Below, piece by piece: positions 32,572 through 41,975 of a DNA stretch of 64,000 nt. The position numbers and the translations under genes were made by a program. Location: positions 2,976,001 through 3,040,000 of the forward strand of contig JACCLO010000009.1 in the NCBI GenBank assembly GCA_029448655.1. The letters are read 5' to 3'. The first letter of the stretch is position 1, and each line of letters starts with the position of its first letter. This DNA comes from Wolfiporia cocos (taxonomy: Eukaryota > Basidiomycota > Agaricomycetes > Polyporales > Phaeolaceae). The notes under the pieces were generated by a model. It did not search any database and was not told the origin of the DNA. It saw only the letters and a list, made by a program, of their open reading frames with translations.

Positions 32572-33284
32572 CTATATCTCGACGTCTCCTTTTCCGAAAC
32601 TTCAGGATCAAGGACTCCTCCTCACTGCCTCAGTTAGACGCATTGCTGAGATCATCGACCAAGATGGCCCTCCAAATTCGAGTGCTATTGATAGGATCAA
32701 TATCCCGACATCATCAAACATTTGGGCCAGAGTGGTTGAGCGTATTGTCGACGTTTACACGAATCCGGGAGCTGCGCTTGGAGTATGTGCAAGTCCGGAT
32801 CCCCGCAGAGGTCAGGAGCGACTTGTCAGCATTTTTGGTGAATGTTGAGTTGTTGCATCTATACTTGATCTTTTGCGGCCCGGAAGCCCTTGAGACCATC
32901 CTGCTATCATGCCCTCAACTGTCCCTGCTCGATCTGTACCTTCGCATATCCTCGACGAGCTCCATGTATAGCTCGGACCCTCTTCATTCTGCTATTCATA
33001 GACCATACTCCATCAACACAGTCATGTTACGTTGTGACATCGGCAAGCAGCTCGCCGACATGCTTATCCATGGTCCTCTCCGTGTCCGGCCTCGGGTTTT
33101 GATTATTTACGATGAGCGCGACCCTTTCCTACCTGTGGACTTCCTTACGTCAAGTGAAGTAGAGTTTCAGTCAACTATCTTAATCTGCCAACTGCCCTTC
33201 GCTTTAGAAATTGCAGTTGCGAGCTAGGTTTGCACGCAGATTAATCTGCTAGCTGCGGCATATTAATCTACTGTGACAATAAAA

Positions 33285-33372
33285 TGGTGCATCCAGGATT
33301 TGAACCAAGGACCTTAGCATGGATGAGAATAAGAGCATTGCAGCATAATTAGCCAACTGAGCTACAGTGCAA
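33285..33372 (-). ncRNA. tRNA-like sequence in left inverted repeat
   Basis: Read on the minus strand: A-box TAGCTCAGTTGG (complement at 33353-33364) and B-box GGTTCAAATCC (33296-33306), ending in GCACCA. Both boxes fit the Pol III consensus, but the acceptor stem does not pair, so it is not a working tRNA. It faces the left end of the element. Confidence 0.6.
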
Positions 33373-33660
33373 CTAGAATCTTTACATTTTTAAGAAATAT
33401 TTAGAGTATTTTGTAAACTTCATTTTCGCAGTTTAACATCTTCCATAACACAAATACAAATGAATCTGCCTCTAAAGACCTGTGATTCCAGTGTATTCAA
33501 CTTTCCCATTGTGAAATGCTCCAGGTCAGGCATGGTAAAACAAGCTACCACTATCATTGATTTCTTTATGCTTGTTGTAGCAGTTAGTTGCCTTGATGAT
33601 TTGTGGAAATTGTGTGTAAAATTTGTGTTATATTTTTTTGATTGGTCAATGGTAACTGTT

Positions 33661-33747
33661 GTCACTATAGCTCAGTTGGCTAATTATGCTGCAATGCTCT
33701 TATTCTCATCCATGCTAAGGTCCTTGGTTCGAATCCTGGATGCACCA
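33661..33747 (+). ncRNA. tRNA-like sequence in right inverted repeat
   Basis: A-box TAGCTCAGTTGG (33668-33679) and B-box GGTTCGAATCC (33726-33736), 46 nt apart between boxes, followed by TGGATGCACCA. The T-arm is only partly paired and the first seven bases (GTCACTA) do not pair with the 3' end, so this is tRNA-derived rather than a tRNA gene. It faces the right end of the element and the rest of the F-box copy. Confidence 0.6.
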
Positions 33748-34444
33748 TTTTATTGTCACAGTAGATTAATCTGCCGCAGCTAGCAGATTAATCTGCGTGC
33801 AAACCTAGCTCGCAACTGCAATTTCTTAAGCGAAGGGCAGTTGGCAGATTAAGATAATTGACTGAAGTCCCTCAAGTGAAGAACTACAACACCTCGTGTT
33901 GTGGTGCCGCCATGAAGCAGACCCCTTACCAGAACTTAGATCTGCTACGCGACTTTCGTCTGTGACCTTCTTGGATCTATGTCTGTTTTTGTCCCGGTCG
34001 TGGAACAAGAGCTACTTCCGTTGGATACTCCCTCGTCTCGGCGCAGCACACCAGAGCCTTAAGCATCTGAAGGCGGTACTATACGCGACGTCGCACTGGG
34101 ACAATCAGCAATTCTGGAAGAATGTAGATACGGAACTGACACGACTAGTCCGCATCTTCCCACAACTAATTGTCACGTTCTATATCCAAAATCCACCTTG
34201 GTCAAACGCGCACGCATCTGAACTAGAGGATTGGATGGAGTGCCTCTCAAAGATGCTGGACCGGCTCGTCAAGTTTAGGGCTGTCCGTGGACACCTCGTG
34301 ATCTGCTGGAGCTGTAACGAGGAACAGCGGCAGGGGCTATTGGATTACAACTTAGCATATCCACCGGACATAAGTACCGCTATTTCAGACGTCTTTCGAC
34401 TTTTCCTAGGGTCAATATGCTGCATTCGGGCTCCATGGGTGTAG

Positions 34445-35524
34445 TTCCCACTGCGTCGCTATCTCGAGACGCTGTAGATACGAATACTCTGGGCTGCGGC
34501 AGGTCTAATTGGACATACGCTGTCTTCTGTTCACCCGATATTAATATTGTATCCTTGTAGAATCTCAAGCAAGGATGGTGAGTCATATCGTTGTGATCGA
34601 TGGCAAAAGGTCTGGCGCCTATTGTGGCGTTGTTATGTTATCTATGTCCATGCTCCATGCATGCCAGTACCCGCACTGAGCTTCGAGTAATTACATTTGC
34701 TCGTATCTAGTATGATCTATCTTTGCTTACAAATGAGCACGGGCAAATACTAGCCTCTATCTGCTTTTCACGGAGATCAGTCCAGTGCAAATGCCGATTA
34801 TCACCATGATGGCGACCCATCCTCTACCTAGATGTCCATTTTAGAATGATCAAGGCTCAATATCAATATTCGGTGCGCCACACGAAAGGATTGTCGGAGT
34901 AAAGAGATTCCAGAATATTAATTTAACGTGTGCTCAAGATTAGTATTGTCCATTCGTACAGCATTGCCATGGTGTTTGTGTGGTATCTAGGGCGTTCCCC
35001 GATGTCAATACCCCGTGCACTTGTCAAATAGTTCTCGTAGTTCATTGTGGTGGTCTGTTCTAGAAGTGGCAGTTATGGGTCCACCGCATGCTAAATATAT
35101 CGCGGATTTGCCGACATGCAATTTATGACGTGGATGCAGACATACCAGGGTGTGAGGGAAAATTGCTGCGCAGCACGTCGTACGATGTTTGTTTCTCAGA
35201 GCATATGCATTACGGAAAGTCTTTCTCAAGTCGCACGTGTATTCCAGCAACATCCCAAGGCTAAAGGCTAAACTTATAAGCGCCGGATCCTCATGACGGC
35301 ATTGTCAGGTGAGGACTTGAGCAGGATCATCTCAAAAGGTCCCTCGAAGAGTCTGTCGAGGAATCCATCGAGGAACCGGTCGATGTATCCGTTGCTATCC
35401 GTCCTATCCGTACATTTTCAATGCAACACGACGGAGATTTCGGCAATTTCCACGTACTGTTTCAGTTCCCACTTCAAAGATCCTTTATAGTTGACTGCGC
35501 ATATGGGCAGCTCGCAGAATGGAT
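34445..35524. other. Inverted copy of the UNC93-1 / F-box-1 intergenic region
   Basis: From 34445 to about 35150 the sequence matches, in reverse, 22320-23038 between UNC93-1 and F-box copy 1. For example, GGCGTTCCCCGATGTCAAT appears here at about 34990 and in complement near 22440. No gene is called. After about 35160 the similarity stops and unrelated sequence begins. Confidence 0.6.
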
Positions 35525-35923
35525 CTACAAGTGTAGATTTCTCTCTGTTGATATAAAACCCGTCATATACAAATTCATTTGTGCCACAACAGCATGCATA
35601 AGACGATAGGTGACATACGGCTTGATAAACCTCAGCTCTCCGCAAATGTTAGCAACAAATTGGTTCAGATTCCAGATATCCGGCCTCCAACTTCCATCAC
35701 GTCTCTGCAGCTCCGCATAGAGAAGATTGCCATTCACCAGCCGCACATTCTTGGCAGTGGCAAAGAAATCTCTGCCGCCAAGTTGAAACGAGCCGTCGAT
35801 ATTTTCTATGTATTTGTTCAAGTCGAGTGCCGAGTGGTAGTATCTTCCACTTTTATCGGCACACAGTGCTCGAAGAACGAAGTCTTGGAGGACAATATCT
35901 CTGGAAGTACTTGAGAACGACAT
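35525..35923 (-). CDS. Cyanovirin-N homologue (CVNH) lectin-like protein
   Basis: One exon of 132 aa. The first 100 residues follow the CVNH fold: SFSSTSRDIVLQDFVLRALC, YYHSALDLNKYIENIDGSF, GRDFFATAKNVRLVNGN, LYAELQRRDGSW and NLNQFVANICGELRF. CVNH domains are small mannose-binding lectins found in filamentous fungi and ferns; in fungi they are cytosolic, and their roles are poorly known. The start at 35921-35923 fits the usual N-terminus. A 33-residue C-terminal extension after the domain is unusual and may be read-through of a missed intron or decay. The gene sits where the inverted duplication breaks, so it was probably carried in or exposed by rearrangement. Confidence 0.8.
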   Translation of the reverse strand: MSFSSTSRDIVLQDFVLRALCADKSGRYYHSALDLNKYIENIDGSFQLGGRDFFATAKNVRLVNGNLLYAELQRRDGSWRPDIWNLNQFVANICGELRFIKPYVTYRLMHAVVAQMNLYMTGFISTERNLHL

Positions 35924-36153
35924 GATAGGGGCGACTTGAGGCTGATCAACAGCGATTAGCTTCGGTTGCAAGGAACTCAACTGCATACATCTAGTCCTAC
36001 CTTGTAGTGGAAATCACTAGTGTACCCAACGACACTAAAGACGGAGACAACATCGGTGAGGTGCAGTATTTGTGGTTCATCGATGGCTATCACAAGTAAG
36101 TGAACTCTATCTTATCCGAAGCAAGGTGTTCATAGTTAGATCCGAACTGTATG

Positions 36154-36408
36154 TCACTTTTCACATGGGGAAAGCTCCCATAACTTGAGGGATGGTAGTC
36201 CAGGTACCTGCGTTTTGAAGCATTCCGTAGTATGGTCTAAATAAACTTCTGATTGTGAAAACCACCTTCCACATGACTTGCATTCACAGCTCTTATCTAA
36301 CATGCGACCTTCGTGCATGAGATCGGATCTCCAGAGATGTCGAATGGGACAAGAGGCTTCTGCTGCCATACTCTGCGCAATATTCATCAGTGTGTCTGTC
36401 AGGTGCAA
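36154..36408 (-). CDS. Small ORF with a C2HC zinc-finger-like motif
   Basis: An 84-residue minus-strand ORF contains CECKSCGRWFSQSEVYLDH followed by TTEC. Spacing is C-x2-C-x12-H-x3-C, like a classical zinc finger with Cys as last ligand. It may be one exon of a larger gene or a fragment. No start context or partner exon could be confirmed. Confidence 0.35.
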   Translation of the reverse strand: MHLTDTLMNIAQSMAAEASCPIRHLWRSDLMHEGRMLDKSCECKSCGRWFSQSEVYLDHTTECFKTQVPGLPSLKLWELSPCEK

Positions 36409-36469
36409 GAAAGCCGGCGATGACGATAGCGGCTAGCGTTAATACGTACCACCTGTAGCTTCTACCTCT

Positions 36470-36810
36470 TCATGGGTGAGTGTCTCAGAGGGCTAGTCCC
36501 GCAACACCAAGGTGACAAACAAGGTTGGCGGGATGACGGCTGGCCTGCAGGCACCAGGGTGCTGTACGTGAAGGACCACCGCACGAGAAGCCTGCAGCCG
36601 CCACACCATATGCCACAATGAAGAGTCTTCTCAAAGTGAGCAGGTAGGAGAATGCGATATGCAATCAGACGAGCAACTTCATGGTTTTGTCGTGACCGTC
36701 GATGTCGGACCTGTGATGATCGATGATTAGCGCGCGACGCGCGACGCGTCGGTCGGTCAGTCCACGAGTCATGCGACCGTGTCTTGTTCGCGTCTCGCGT
36801 CATAACTTTG
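36470..36810 (-). pseudogene. Membrane-protein relic plus orphan transporter-type promoter
   Basis: 36480-36640 (minus) matches the relic at 25786-26058 (for example CTTCATTGTGGCATATGGTG against CTCCATTGTGGCATATATTA). Next to it, 36720-36810 carries CGCGAC-rich sequence and a degenerate version of the GTCACGCGACCGCG motif found upstream of the UNC93 copies. No transporter exon follows. This looks like the head of a fifth unit whose gene was lost. Confidence 0.45.
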
Positions 36811-37294
36811 ATCTTTGGTGCATGCGATCATTGTGCGCAGCATCATCGATTCTCTGAGCGTTTACAGGGAATTCTGATCTCATGGTCGCAACCGTGCCAC
36901 ATCGTGAAGGGGTTCATTTGTGAAGTCCATTTGCATCATAAAGAATTTCACAGCCGCTAGCTACCTGAATGATACCGCGAAAACCCAACTGTGGTGCGCC
37001 AGCGTTTCCTCTAGCTAACAGCACGGATAGCGCACGGCGCGTTGTACCCTCTCTCTGGCTGATTTGTACAAGGTTTGCAATGTAGCTCCAGGATATACAA
37101 AAGCATAGTCGCACACACTGTGACACTGTCTTCCCAGCTATCGAAGCCTCGCTCAAGGCCTCATGCATGGCGATAATGGCAGCATCATCACAGCTCGAAC
37201 CTCCCAAATTGCTCGACCATTCGGGCACGAGGAGTGTCGCACGACACACCTTCCACTAACATGCTGATCACAAGAATGTGCGTGCATAGAGCCG

Positions 37295-40200
37295 CTAGAC
37301 TGCCAAGACATCTATGTCCGCCTTCTCCGCTGTCTGCTCGAGCGATTCCGTTCCCGCATCTCTTGCATATACCACCTGCTCCACCAATCGCGCTTTAGCA
37401 ACCAACCGTCAGAAAACAAAGGTAAGCGATACGCACATGGTCATCGTCGTAGCTCGTCTCTTTCACGGTGCGCAGCACAGCAAATGCGAGTGGGAAGGAG
37501 ACTATCATCATCAGCCAGCTCGCGAGCTGCGCGTGCGCGTTAGCACAGGACACAGGAGAGCGATACAAACTGAATGAAGCGCACGATCTCGTTAAGGAAG
37601 GGCGTCTTGACCGAGTCCATGCCATAGCTCCCCGCCGCGCCCTATGCACACATTGCATTGTGGCAAATATCATTGTTTGGCAAGGGATAAGTGTACACAG
37701 TCATTTGAGGTATGTAAGCTTGCTGCAGGTACAGAGTGGAGAAGGGAGCGACGTACCGCACTCTGTACGGCCTTGTAGAGCCCCGCAAAACGCGCGAGCT
37801 TGAACGGATCGTTTGTGAGGGCGCTCATGATCCAGTATGCAAGGGCCTGGTAGCACGCGTCGGCGAAGTAGTCTGGGAGGAGTGTACGCCAATCACGTTG
37901 CCACAAACAAATTTGTACCACATTGTCGCGTGCATGCCACATCGTCCAAAAACACAGCATCAATGACTAGCGTCCGACATCCAAGACCTTGAGCGAAATC
38001 CCCACGCACAGAAGAAGAAAAGCGGCGCTTTGTCTCTGTACGCCTTATCATGGTAATTGATGAGCGGCATCCTGGCGGTGTCCGCACGCGTGAAGGTCAC
38101 TTGCCACGCGAGACCGCATATCCACACAGCACTCGTCGCGAGCACGACCGCGCCGAGGCCTAAGTAACCGCGGGTGCGGCGTCCGACCTGCGCGAAGCTT
38201 CAGCATCGTACGGAGACTCCCGGGAGGATAGAGTGTGGGCGAACAGATTGAGGTGGGAAAAAAGAGTATAGGAGAGCAGAGAAAGGAAACGAAAGCGAAA
38301 GGGTGTAGACACACCTGCAGTTGCGGGAAGGGCGAGTCAAGCACGAAGATGCCGATGAGGAGCGCGCCAAGGATCGCGCCTGCACCCTCGAGCACAGCGT
38401 TGAGCGCGCGCGTCACGCCATCGAAGCACGCGGTGTTGAGCGCGCCCTGGTATGAATAGAAGTAGATGGACGAAAACCACATCGGGAGGAGCGCTACTCT
38501 CGTTTCCATCCGTGCCGCACCCCCGCGTGCCGTGCAACCCGGGACGCAGATGGAATCGCGTTAATCCGGTGGCGGGGTCGACGTACGTGACAAGGATAGA
38601 GGAGAGACATTAAACAGTGAGTATGCGGCCGTGATGGGATGCTAATACACATACCAAACACACGCCAGTCTCTCAGTGTTTGCCACATACCGACGATCTC
38701 CTCGCGAGGTGATGCGTGCGCTCTGATGGCAACGCGAGTGCCGTCCGCGCGGACAATGCGGTCGGGTGGGAGGATGAGTAGCGCGGAGGCGATCCCGAAG
38801 GCAATGATGATTAAAAATGCCTACGTGATGGGATGAGAGGGGGTTCAAATTCCATGCTCAAGGAGTTCAATAATGTGGATAGGAAGCCAGAGATCCGAGA
38901 GTCCCAGAGGACATAACACCAAGGGCCTGAAATATCGGAATTTCAAGTCCCCAAACCATTGGATCCACGAGTCGAAACGTAAGACTTCATCATAATCGTA
39001 TAAATGTAAAATTCCAGCAGTCCGGTATCCCGAGATCAAGAAGCTCAAGCAGCAGAGCAAGCAGAGACTTAATCCTAATGCAGGCACACACCAGATACGT
39101 CCCCGTGCTAACACTCCCAAGCTCCCCGCTCCGGATGTTGATCGTGAATGCGATGACCGCACCCATGAACGTGCCGAGATGGAAGATCGCCCAGAAGTAG
39201 GCGAACGCACGACCCTTGTCATTCTCAAGCGGATAGGACATCATGATCGAGTCCTGGGCGGACCAGAGCAATGCGGCGGAGATGCCGAGGAGTGCGCCGG
39301 AGAGAATGAGGAACCAAGAGACGGCGTGGGCTTGGTAGCTGGGAGAGGAAGTGCAAGGTGGGAGGGAAGGTGAGTATGGGAAGTGGCGTGGTGGCGGCGG
39401 TATTCGTGTGTGGAATCGACGAGCATGGGTAGAGTACAGGTAAGGAGATGGATTCAAAGTAAACAGGAAGCGGACGCACCACCAGAGGCCACCAAGGTAG
39501 AGTGCGTAGCCGAGGGTGCCAAGGAAGAGTGTGAGGCGCGGCCCAAGGACTGAGGGAACAAGTAAGAACCCAGAGTGCTTTAGAACCGAGGAATTCTCGG
39601 GACTAATATATAGGAACCAAATATCGCTCACTCGGCATGGCCATTGGTCGATGCCTGAGTATAGATACGCACAGATCAGATGCTCTGGAAGTGCATGCCA
39701 TACTCGAAAGTACCTGGGTAGAGATCGAGGGATTGACAACACAGGTAACATGATGGCTTTCGAAAGGTCAGATCAATGTGGCCACTTCTGTATCCATTAT
39801 CGCAATGAGAGGTCAATGTACACGCTCTGATCCAATCTCATCCGTGAGTCAGGATGTGTCTGAGGAATTAACAGATTTGCACCTCAGCGAAAAGCTGAGA
39901 TATGCGCCAAGCTGCTAGTCCTAGTCTGAGTAGCCTGTGGCACACAGCATGTAGTGGCTTGCTCATCTAGTCTCGTGGCAGGCTCTCTGTTTTTAGAGAG
40001 GTAGTGCTCCTATCGAGATCCATTTCATGTGTTTGGCAAGGCGGAGACTGTTACTATTTCTCAGAGGTTTCAAATGTTCAGGAGGACATGGCGGCAGGAG
40101 TCATATATGTGCACCATATCGAAATCTTTTAGGAGCTCTACGGTGGTGTGTCTGTGATCCAGTGCTCCCTGCTTATCAATGTGCGGCATGGCTACACCGC

Positions 40201-40671
40201 TGTAGAGCACCCAGATTAAGATCAATAGAGATGCATAACGGATCCAAGATACTATGCGGTGCAGCAAAGCACTATTAAAGCGATCATATCCGATTTTTGG
40301 AGAGCGATTGGAACGTGGATGAAAATCACGCACCGTTGTTGATACCACCGCTGATGCAGCCCGTGACAGCAAAGAAGCCATACAGGACACCATTGGCAAT
40401 ATCGAAAAGGGAGATGTTCCCCGTACCACCTGCACCGAGATTACCGATCGCCTGATACATACCTACGGTACCGAAGCTGCGTGTTATAATTGAGAATGCA
40501 CGTCTGTGTGAATGCAAAGACGTGCTCGCATGAGGAGCGCGGACAAACCAGGTGATCCCGACGAGGACAACCTGGGCCATCGGGGTTCTGCGTGAGATTG
40601 GTGAGCTGTATGTAGATGTGGCCGCGCAAGACGTACGTGTAGAACGCGGGTAGCTTGATCAGACGCGCCAT
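37295..40671 (-). CDS. UNC-93-like MFS transporter, copy 3
   Basis: Twelve exons on the minus strand encode 466 aa: 40637-40671, 40549-40587, 40334-40476, 39480-39549, 39092-39338, 38655-38820, 38315-38493, 38010-38187, 37757-37872, 37585-37641, 37437-37526 and 37295-37375. Exon lengths equal those of copy 2. Differences include DSIMMSYPLENDKGRA (Asp and Asn where the others have Gly and Arg) and FHLGTFMGAVIAF. No stop or frameshift is present. Intron 3 (39550-40333) is 784 nt, larger than in copies 1 and 2. Confidence 0.9.
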
Positions 40672-40799
40672 GCTTACAGGGTCTGGGAAACCGCCGGTAG
40701 GCATGCATAGAGGAGCGTACCATTTTTATTGTGCTGTGGAGCTCTCCCATACGTCGACGAGATAAGAGGCGCGAGACGGGATTGCTTCGTGCGCGGAGT

Positions 40800-41015
40800 G
40801 GAAGCACTGTACGGACATGTGAGCACGAGCACGATGGTAAGCAGGCGCCAGCGTTGGTGCTGCATCAGGGTTCATATTAGCATGGGAAATGCGCTTCATA
40901 CCACTGGCGAGATAAGCCAGCCCTTTATCCTGCATACGCGCCGTCGGTAAAAGTGCGCCTATAGACGTGTGCCACAGCTGGCGCTGGACGCGAGACGCGG
41001 TCGCGTGACCCGTGG
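40800..41015 (-). promoter_or_regulatory. UNC93-3 promoter with the shared module
   Basis: In complement: GGTCACGCGACCGCG (40996-41010), CCAGCGCCAGCTGTGGCAC (about 40970-40988), the GATAAG site (40911-40916), the palindromic CCAACGCTGGCGCC (40844-40857) and CTCACATG (40816-40823). Order is the same as in copy 2. Confidence 0.65.
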
Positions 41016-41410
41016 AGAGAGAGAAACACTTTGATTACGCGCAGGTTGTAAGTGCATATACATACATGTACACGCGGGTCAGAGACCGAGTAAGTAAGGT
41101 GTGATGGGAAAAGTGTGGGATAAGAAGGCAGGGTGTTGGATTAGGTCGGTATCTGTTGGAAGTCGACGCGCTCGGCTCGGCGCGCGATGGTGCGATCGGA
41201 GTCGCACATCGATCGGAGTCAATAGGCGGAAATGGCGGGCGCGGCGGGAGTCGGGGGGCTGATAATCGGGGCGGTACGGGCAGATGAGTCACCGTTAGTA
41301 TAAAATGGGACGGATTGTACGTACCTACGCCGTGCGTTTGTAACCCATCCAGACGAAGTCCCTGGAGTCCGAAAGGGAGCGCGTAGCCTCACGAGCGGGC
41401 GCCTTCCCGT

Positions 41411-41446
41411 GAATTTCGACAGTATCATGAATTTCGACAGTATCAT
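41411..41446. repeat. 18-bp direct tandem duplication
   Basis: GAATTTCGACAGTATCAT occurs twice in a row (41411-41428 and 41429-41446). It lies in the spacer between UNC93-3 and the relic at 41605. Confidence 0.9.
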
Positions 41447-41604
41447 GAGCGGTGTAGAGTATAGCGTGACCCGTGGGTCGCGCGCTAGTCATCATGAAAT
41501 GCGCTCCATCAGACTCATGAGTATGTCAAATGGTCTGTCGTCAACATCCTAACGTTTCGATGACTATGACGAAATGAAATAATGAAGCTGCCACCGCCGG
41601 TCCT

Positions 41605-41880
41605 TCCGATCAATGTTGATCGCCTCATTTGCTTTTGTTGGACTCTTCGTTTTATGCAACATACAGCACTCGCCCGGTAGCGCGCACTCAGAGTTCACAT
41701 ATAACGCTGAGGCTCTGTGGCTTCTCTCCACCTGGACGCTGACGATAGCCTGCGACCGTGCTTCTGTGCCTGAAGCTGGTTATCATCGCGGCAACCATTA
41801 TTGGCTCTCTCGTATCGCAAGATTGGCTCTCTGTGGCTATCACCCTCAAAGAAGTCGAAGTCGGGTCCACAGGGTGGCGC
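41605..41880 (+). pseudogene. Membrane-protein relic between UNC93-3 and UNC93-4
   Basis: The plus strand has traces of the relic at 25786-26058: GGACTCTTCGTTTTATGCAA near the start and the string encoding SQDWLSVAITLKEVEV near 41810-41870. The frame is broken. It is divergent to UNC93-3, as the other relics are to their transporter. Confidence 0.45.
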
Positions 41881-41975
41881 GCTACATACACCATCCCGAT
41901 TACCAGCCCATTCCGGGATAAGACGCGTCGCACGCTGCACCTTACCCGTCGACAGCTACGCTCAGTACAGCGTAA

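Larger units (their letters stand above)
33160..33871. mobile_element. Foldback element with tRNA-like sequences in its long inverted repeats
   Basis: A 712-bp insertion in F-box copy 2 has inverted repeats of about 210 bp (about 33160-33372 and 33657-33871), nearly identical, around a 285-bp centre. The flanks TCAAGTGAAG (33150-33159 and 33872-33881) form a 9-10 bp duplication, which with the long TIRs fits a Mutator-like (MULE-MITE) origin. Copy 1 of the F-box gene shows the empty site. Outer ends read TTCAGTCAA on one side and its complement on the other. Each TIR holds a tRNA-like sequence. No transposase is encoded. Confidence 0.85.
31393..34444 (+). pseudogene. F-box protein gene, copy 2, broken by three insertions
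   Basis: The plus-strand remains of the F-box gene lie in four pieces: about 31393-31562, 32577-33149 and 33882-34444, with a few bases at 32190-32198. The sequence follows copy 1 (LRELRLEYVQVRIPAE region, ETILLSCPQLSLLDLY, LPELRSATRLSSVTFLDLC). A nonsense change (TGA at 31480-31482, where copy 1 has TGG) lies early in the F-box. A hAT-like element, a solo LTR and a foldback element are inserted in it, each with a target duplication. Apart from these, 32643-33149 and 33896-34444 stay open, so decay is recent. Confidence 0.85.
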
